Shown piece after piece: positions 6,916 through 10,113 of a stretch of 10,113 nt of DNA. Numbering within the stretch: position 1 is the first letter of the stretch; every line of letters begins with the position of its first letter. Position numbers and translations under genes: made by a program. Source of the stretch: JBDKTH01 sp964558295 (GTDB lineage Bacteria; Planctomycetota; Planctomycetia; Pirellulales; Thermoguttaceae); the NCBI GenBank assembly GCA_964558295.1, contig CAZLDQ010000208.1, positions 1 to 10,113 of the forward strand, in the 5' to 3' direction. The notes under the pieces were generated by a model. That model was not told the origin of the DNA. It ran no database searches and saw only the letters and a list, made by a program, of their open reading frames with translations.

Positions 6916-8502
6916 ATGAATACAGACTCCAAACACGTCCGCCTAACGATCGACCAACAAATCGTCGAAGTGCCTGAGGGGACGACGGTGTTGGAGGCGG
7001 CGGAACAAGTGGGGATCGAGATCCCGACACTCTGCCATTTGAAGGGGTATGCGCCGGCGACATCGTGCTTGGTTTGCGTGGTGAAGGTGCGTGGACAAAG
7101 CCGGTTCGTACCGGCGTGCGCGACGCGAGTCGTTGAGGGGATGGAGGTCGAGAGCGAGACGGCCGAAGTACATCAGGCGCGGCGGACAGCCCTGGAACTG
7201 CTGTTGAGCGATCATGCGGGAGACTGTCTGGCGCCATGCCATTTCGCTTGTCCGGCGCATATGAACATACCTTTGATGCTCCGGCAAATTGCGGCCAAGA
7301 ATCTCAGGGAAGCCGTTGCGACGGTCAAACGCGACATCGCTCTACCCGCCGTGCTGGGCCGGCTTTGCCCCAAGCCGTGCGAAAAGGCGTGCCGGCGAGC
7401 AGCGGCCGACGCAGCCGTGGCCGTATGCAGCTTGAAACGTTTCGTTGCTGACGCCGACTTGGCCTCTGCCGAGCCTTATCAACCAGAATGCAAACCAGAC
7501 ACGAGGAAGCAAGTCGCAGTCATCGGCGCGGGCCCAACGGGCCTCTCAGCCGCCTATTATCTTCGGCAGGAAGGTCATGCCGTCACGGTCTACGATGATC
7601 GCCCCGAACCGGGCGGCCGACTTCGCGACGAAACAAGCGAAGCGGAACTGCCTCGCGATGTGCTCGATGCCGAAATTGCCCAGATTCTGCAATCAGGAAT
7701 CGGACTGCGATCGAACTGTCGGATCGGCGAGCAGTTGTCGTTGGAAACCCTTTGCAGCCAGTACGATGCGGTTCTCATGGCCTGCGGAAAGATCGCTCCG
7801 ACGGTCGTAAAACAATGGGGACTCAACTCGGCAGATCACGGAGTCGAGGTCGAAAAGGGAACGTTCCAGACCAGCCGCCCAGGCGTGTTTGCCGCCGGTA
7901 ACGCAATTCGAGGCCGGGGACTGGTGGTTCGCAGTGTGGCCGACGGCAAGGAAGTGGCCCAAGCAATCCATCAGTATCTGACAGGCCTAGCCGTTACGGG
8001 TTCGGAAAAGCCCTTTTCGGTGCGAAGCGGCCGAATGGAAAAGGCCCAGGTCATCCAATTGGTAACGCTTGCCGGTCAGGCGCCGCGTAAAGAGCCGGCA
8101 GCTCTAGGCGAAGACTACACAATGGACGAAGCTGCCCAACAAGCCGAGCGGTGTCTCCATTGCGATTGCCATGGGCTGACCACCTGCAAGCTGCGGCGAT
8201 ACGCCGCGACTTATGGCGCTGATCCGAACCGTTACCGCGGCAAACGTGTCGTTTTGGCACAGGGAGATCACTCCTCGGGAGTGACTTATGACCCAGGCAA
8301 GTGTATCGACTGCGGCCTATGCATCCAGATCGCTTCGGCCGCCCAGGAACCGTTGGGGCTGACGTTTGTCGGTCGGGGGTTTGCCGTACGAGTTGGGGTG
8401 CCGTTTGATCGGTCGCTGGAAGAGGCCCTGAGCCGGGTAGCGTCCGCCTGTGTGGCCGCCTGCCCCACAGCAGCGTTGGCATTCCGGACGGCGTCTGGCT
8501 AA
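6916..8502 (+). CDS. NuoG/GltD-hybrid iron-sulfur FAD protein
   Basis: The 528-residue product combines parts of two families. Residues 8-75 are a NuoG/HydA-like [2Fe-2S] ferredoxin with C40-x10-C51-xx-C54-x13-C68. At 100-112 a motif H100xxxC104xxxC108xxxC112P opens a GltD-type [4Fe-4S] domain, completed by GRLCPKPCEKAC (148-159; C151, C155, C159) and C171. A Rossmann FAD site follows (GAGPTGL, 204-210; PEPGGRL, 230-236), and the second FAD segment is PGVFAAGN (322-329). In GltD relatives a second nucleotide-binding domain lies between these segments; here only about 35 residues separate 'AVLMACG' from it. The C-terminal part has RCLHCDC (412-418), CIDCGLC (463-469) and CVAACP (512-517), enough for one regular [4Fe-4S] cluster. 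It probably receives or splits electrons with the NuoEF fusion upstream. It acts in the cytoplasm, and the final acceptor is unknown. Confidence 0.85.
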   Translation: MNTDSKHVRLTIDQQIVEVPEGTTVLEAAEQVGIEIPTLCHLKGYAPATSCLVCVVKVRGQSRFVPACATRVVEGMEVESETAEVHQARRTALELLLSDHAGDCLAPCHFACPAHMNIPLMLRQIAAKNLREAVATVKRDIALPAVLGRLCPKPCEKACRRAAADAAVAVCSLKRFVADADLASAEPYQPECKPDTRKQVAVIGAGPTGLSAAYYLRQEGHAVTVYDDRPEPGGRLRDETSEAELPRDVLDAEIAQILQSGIGLRSNCRIGEQLSLETLCSQYDAVLMACGKIAPTVVKQWGLNSADHGVEVEKGTFQTSRPGVFAAGNAIRGRGLVVRSVADGKEVAQAIHQYLTGLAVTGSEKPFSVRSGRMEKAQVIQLVTLAGQAPRKEPAALGEDYTMDEAAQQAERCLHCDCHGLTTCKLRRYAATYGADPNRYRGKRVVLAQGDHSSGVTYDPGKCIDCGLCIQIASAAQEPLGLTFVGRGFAVRVGVPFDRSLEEALSRVASACVAACPTAALAFRTASG

Positions 8503-8508
8503 CAGGTA

Positions 8509-8526
8509 GCTTTGACACGTCAAAGC
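8509..8526. promoter_or_regulatory. 18-bp inverted repeat over a -35 box, likely operator
   Basis: GCTTTGAC-AC-GTCAAAGC is a perfect inverted repeat with 8-bp arms and a 2-nt centre. It starts 7 nt after the stop codon of the flavoprotein gene. A 2-nt loop is too tight for an RNA terminator hairpin, so a binding site for a dimeric DNA-binding regulator is more likely. It covers the whole -35 box of the promoter at 8512-8541, which suggests repression by occlusion. It is not an FNR or CRP consensus, and the regulator is not in the window. Confidence 0.6.
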
Positions 8527-8541
8527 GAAGCATCATATACT
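8512..8541 (+). promoter_or_regulatory. Near-consensus sigma70-type promoter
   Basis: TTGACA (8512-8517) matches the -35 consensus perfectly. TATACT (8536-8541) matches the -10 consensus at five of six positions. The spacing is 18 nt. Transcription would start near 8548, giving a leader of about 88 nt before the ATG at 8636. It is the clearest promoter in the window and separates the downstream gene from the redox operon. Confidence 0.65.
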
Positions 8542-8570
8542 GAGGGGGTTATCCAACGAATCTCCGTGCC

Positions 8571-8595
8571 GAACCATCCCCTTGGGGGGCTGTTC
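8571..8595 (+). other. Possible leader RNA hairpin
   Basis: GAAC (8571-8574) can pair with GTTC (8592-8595), and inside it CCCC (8578-8581) can pair with GGGG (8585-8588), with a small internal loop between them. The hairpin would sit in the 5' leader between promoter and ribosome binding site. A short T-containing run (TGTTTTC) follows, so a weak attenuator is conceivable. The structure is small and its role is speculative. Confidence 0.25.
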
Positions 8596-8618
8596 GTCTG
8601 TTTTCAGGCAGGTGGATT

Positions 8619-8625
8619 AGGAGGT
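8619..8625 (+). promoter_or_regulatory. Strong ribosome binding site for the 247-aa protein
   Basis: AGGAGGT is a full Shine-Dalgarno match, 10 nt before the ATG at 8636. It is the strongest such site in the window and fixes the start of the gene. Confidence 0.7.
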
Positions 8626-8635
8626 AAAGTCCCGG

Positions 8636-9379
8636 ATGAACCCGTATAGCTCGTTGTGCGATGATTTCTACATCAATATGAACCTCAGCACGGAGATGGA
8701 GCTGCCGGCGAATCGTGAGACGATTCTCCACTTCTTTGAGCGGGTCCAGAAGACATACCCCACGATGAGGAACTTCTATTGCCGCGAAAGAGGGGACTTC
8801 GTCCTAGAAGAGGACAAGGATCAAGGCGCATATCGCTGGTGCAGCGTGGAGCCTCGCCGGCTCTGCTCGGGGCAAGTCAATCCCGCGACAATCGAAGGGG
8901 CCCTGGCTCAACACCGGTTAGTGCTCGACTTGGCGCCGTATACGTTGTCAGTCAGTCAATTGGATTGCGAAGCACTGGATCTGCTTTTTGGCTTCGACTT
9001 CACCTATCGGGGCAATCACAATCAACTCGTGGCCGAGGCCCTTGGACTCAGCCCGGCCATGGAACGTCTCGTGGAGCTCCCAAACGCGACGGTAATCAAC
9101 TATGAGCCGTCGGTAACGATCGCCCTGGACGAGGAATGCCGTCTCCAGTGCCGTTTGAGCATGGAGACTCGCACCAATGCCTACCAGATCCGGACGGGCG
9201 ACTTTCCTGAGGAGCAGTTGAGCGTCTACGTGACGGCCCGTCAGTACGGCAGCCTGCAATCGGATACCAACTTCGCGCAGACGCTCGACACATTGCTAAA
9301 AATCTGCCAGAACATGATCGAAAACCATGTGATTGATCATGTGTTGCGACCACTTGCGCGAACGATTGCTCTGAAGTGA
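8636..9379 (+). CDS. Conserved-looking protein of unknown function (247 aa)
   Basis: I do not recognise a named domain. The 247-residue product has no signal peptide or membrane helix and looks like a soluble cytoplasmic protein. It is rich in acidic and aromatic residues. Conserved-looking stretches include LCDDFYINMN (7-16), YPTMRNFYCRERGDFVLEEDKD (41-62), RRLCSGQVNP (74-83), LSVSQLDCEALDLLFGFDF (104-122) and YRGNHNQLVAEALG (124-137). The second half has beta-rich segments (INYEPSVTIALD; AYQIRTGDFPEEQLSVYVT), and a helix lies at the C-terminus. From memory, similar proteins occur in planctomycetes without an assigned role; this cannot be verified here. It has its own promoter and a strong ribosome binding site, which suggests appreciable and perhaps regulated expression, independent of the redox cluster. 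Confidence 0.8.
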   Translation: MNPYSSLCDDFYINMNLSTEMELPANRETILHFFERVQKTYPTMRNFYCRERGDFVLEEDKDQGAYRWCSVEPRRLCSGQVNPATIEGALAQHRLVLDLAPYTLSVSQLDCEALDLLFGFDFTYRGNHNQLVAEALGLSPAMERLVELPNATVINYEPSVTIALDEECRLQCRLSMETRTNAYQIRTGDFPEEQLSVYVTARQYGSLQSDTNFAQTLDTLLKICQNMIENHVIDHVLRPLARTIALK

Positions 9380-9582
9380 GCAATTGCCGAGCTTGGCGTC
9401 CGTTACGATTAGTACAATCGTTCTAATCCGACTCGAGTAAGAGGCAGACTCGCAGTATCTCGTTCTCCCGGGCGTCTTGGTCCCCGCCTTGACATCGGGC
9501 TCTGCTGGCCCCTCACGGCTCGCGGTAAGCTATCCTTCCAGTAGCTCTTATTCGCGAAAAGTCCAGTCAGGAGATCGTTGCG
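9380..9582 (+). other. Intergenic spacer with small inverted repeats
   Basis: No gene is visible in these 203 nt. ACGATT-AGTAC-AATCGT (9405-9421) is a perfect 6-bp stem with a 5-nt loop shortly after the stop codon, but it is AT-rich and lacks a T tract, so a terminator is doubtful. ACTCGAGT (9431-9438) is a short palindrome. TTGACA at 9489-9494 has no -10 box at normal spacing. AGGAGA (9569-9574) is the ribosome binding site of the next gene. Confidence 0.4.
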
Positions 9583-10062
9583 ATGCAAGCTTCCACGCCG
9601 ATCCAACAGATGCGCAAGAGACTGTTCGTCGACCCCAAGGTGCAAGGGGCCTTGGTGGTTCGCGTCGGGTTCTACTGGATCGTCTGCCTAATTACGCTGA
9701 CCTTGATGCTGCTCTGCTGGCGAATTCTCACCGGTCCGGCACGTCTCTTCTATACCCATTTCGATGACATGTGGTTCAACTTCGGGCCGGCGTTGATTGC
9801 CTCGTTCGTCTTGTTGCCGCTGGTGATTGTTGACATCGTGCGGCTGAGTAACCGGTTTGCCGGTCCACTGGTTCGCCTGCGGCGTTCGATGCGGGCTCTG
9901 GCACGCGGCGAAGAGGTGCAGCCAATCCGGTTCCGCGAGGGAGACTTCTGGCAGGAATTCGCCGACGAATTCAATGCGGTTCTAGCCCGCGTGCAGGAAT
10001 TGGAAAAAGCGAAGGAGACAACGTCGGAGCGTCAAGAACCACTGGCCACGACGTCCGACTAG
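9583..10062 (+). CDS. Two-helix membrane protein with HAMP-like segment
   Basis: The 159-residue product starts at an ATG with AGGAGA 8 nt upstream. A basic N-terminus (residues 10-14) is followed by a transmembrane helix at about 24-47, an outside loop of about 18 residues and a second helix at about 66-86. Residues 87-140 look like a HAMP linker: NRFAGPLVRLRRSMRALARGE (90-110), a PI-RFREGDFWQEFADEFN core (114-131), and a coiled coil (132-144). HAMP segments pass conformational signals from membrane helices to kinase, cyclase or methyl-accepting domains, but here the protein ends in a polar tail with no output domain. It may act with a separate partner in trans, or as a membrane dimerisation or scaffold unit. 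No partner gene is visible before the window ends. The HAMP call rests on the proline, Glu and 'D-E-x-N' pattern and is fairly good; the role is unknown. Confidence 0.75.
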   Translation: MQASTPIQQMRKRLFVDPKVQGALVVRVGFYWIVCLITLTLMLLCWRILTGPARLFYTHFDDMWFNFGPALIASFVLLPLVIVDIVRLSNRFAGPLVRLRRSMRALARGEEVQPIRFREGDFWQEFADEFNAVLARVQELEKAKETTSERQEPLATTSD

Positions 10063-10113
10063 CAGCCCGTTGAACAAGTCACTTTCGGCCAGACGAGTTG
10101 TCCAAGGGGCGAG
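10063..10113 (+). other. Terminal spacer, 51 nt
   Basis: No start codon with a ribosome binding site is seen. CAGCCCGTTGAACAAG (10063-10078) directly follows the stop codon and could be one arm of a larger inverted repeat cut by the window edge. TTGAACAA (10070-10077) and TTGTCCAA (10098-10105) could pair at seven of eight positions across a 20-nt loop. Confidence 0.3.

Noticed and set aside
8509..8526. Intrinsic terminator for the redox operon
   Set aside because: The arms are separated by only 2 nt and no T tract follows, so a DNA operator fits better.
9405..9421. Terminator after the 247-residue protein gene
   Set aside because: The 6-bp stem is AT-rich and no run of T follows.
9489..9536. 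Promoter for the HAMP-like gene from TTGACA at 9489
   Set aside because: No -10-like hexamer occurs 16-19 nt downstream; TATCCT at 9531 is 36 nt away.

Overview
The window is a plus-strand stretch of GC-rich bacterial DNA, most likely from a planctomycete of the Pirellula/Thermogutta type. That assignment is inferred from three things: a membrane-anchored PQQ-type propeller opening with a 'WPRFRG' motif, an unclassified 247-residue protein that I associate with planctomycetes from memory, and spacers made of degenerate word repeats. There is no rRNA or marker gene to prove it. I see no tRNA, CRISPR array, insertion sequence or phage gene.

Positions 1-8502 hold one tightly packed redox gene cluster. 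It comprises: the 3' end of an NHL-type beta-propeller gene (1-516); a 70-residue twin-arginine cysteine peptide (509-721); a twin-arginine polyferredoxin resembling NapG (726-1295); a NapH/NosR-like membrane polyferredoxin (1292-2635); a membrane-anchored PQQ-type propeller (2622-4379); a fused NuoE-NuoF-ferredoxin protein of the HydC/HydB type (4473-6842); and a hybrid NuoG/GltD-like iron-sulfur flavoprotein (6916-8502). The first five genes overlap or are 4 nt apart. The last two follow spacers of 93 and 73 nt.

The layout suggests a cytoplasmic NADH-oxidising, possibly electron-bifurcating, flavoprotein pair. It would be joined genetically, and perhaps physically, to an iron-sulfur wire that crosses the membrane and ends in exported cysteine-rich and propeller proteins. 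No hydrogenase, formate dehydrogenase or other terminal catalytic subunit lies in the window, so the true electron partners are unknown. The GltD-like protein appears to lack the NAD(P)H-binding insert of its family, which is the most unusual molecular feature here.

Positions 8503-10113 form a different region. A near-consensus sigma70-type promoter, with an 18-bp inverted repeat over its -35 box, lies directly after the redox cluster. It probably drives the unclassified 247-residue protein (8636-9379). After a 203-nt spacer comes a 159-residue two-helix membrane protein with a HAMP-like segment and no output domain (9583-10062). The window ends in 51 nt of apparent spacer.
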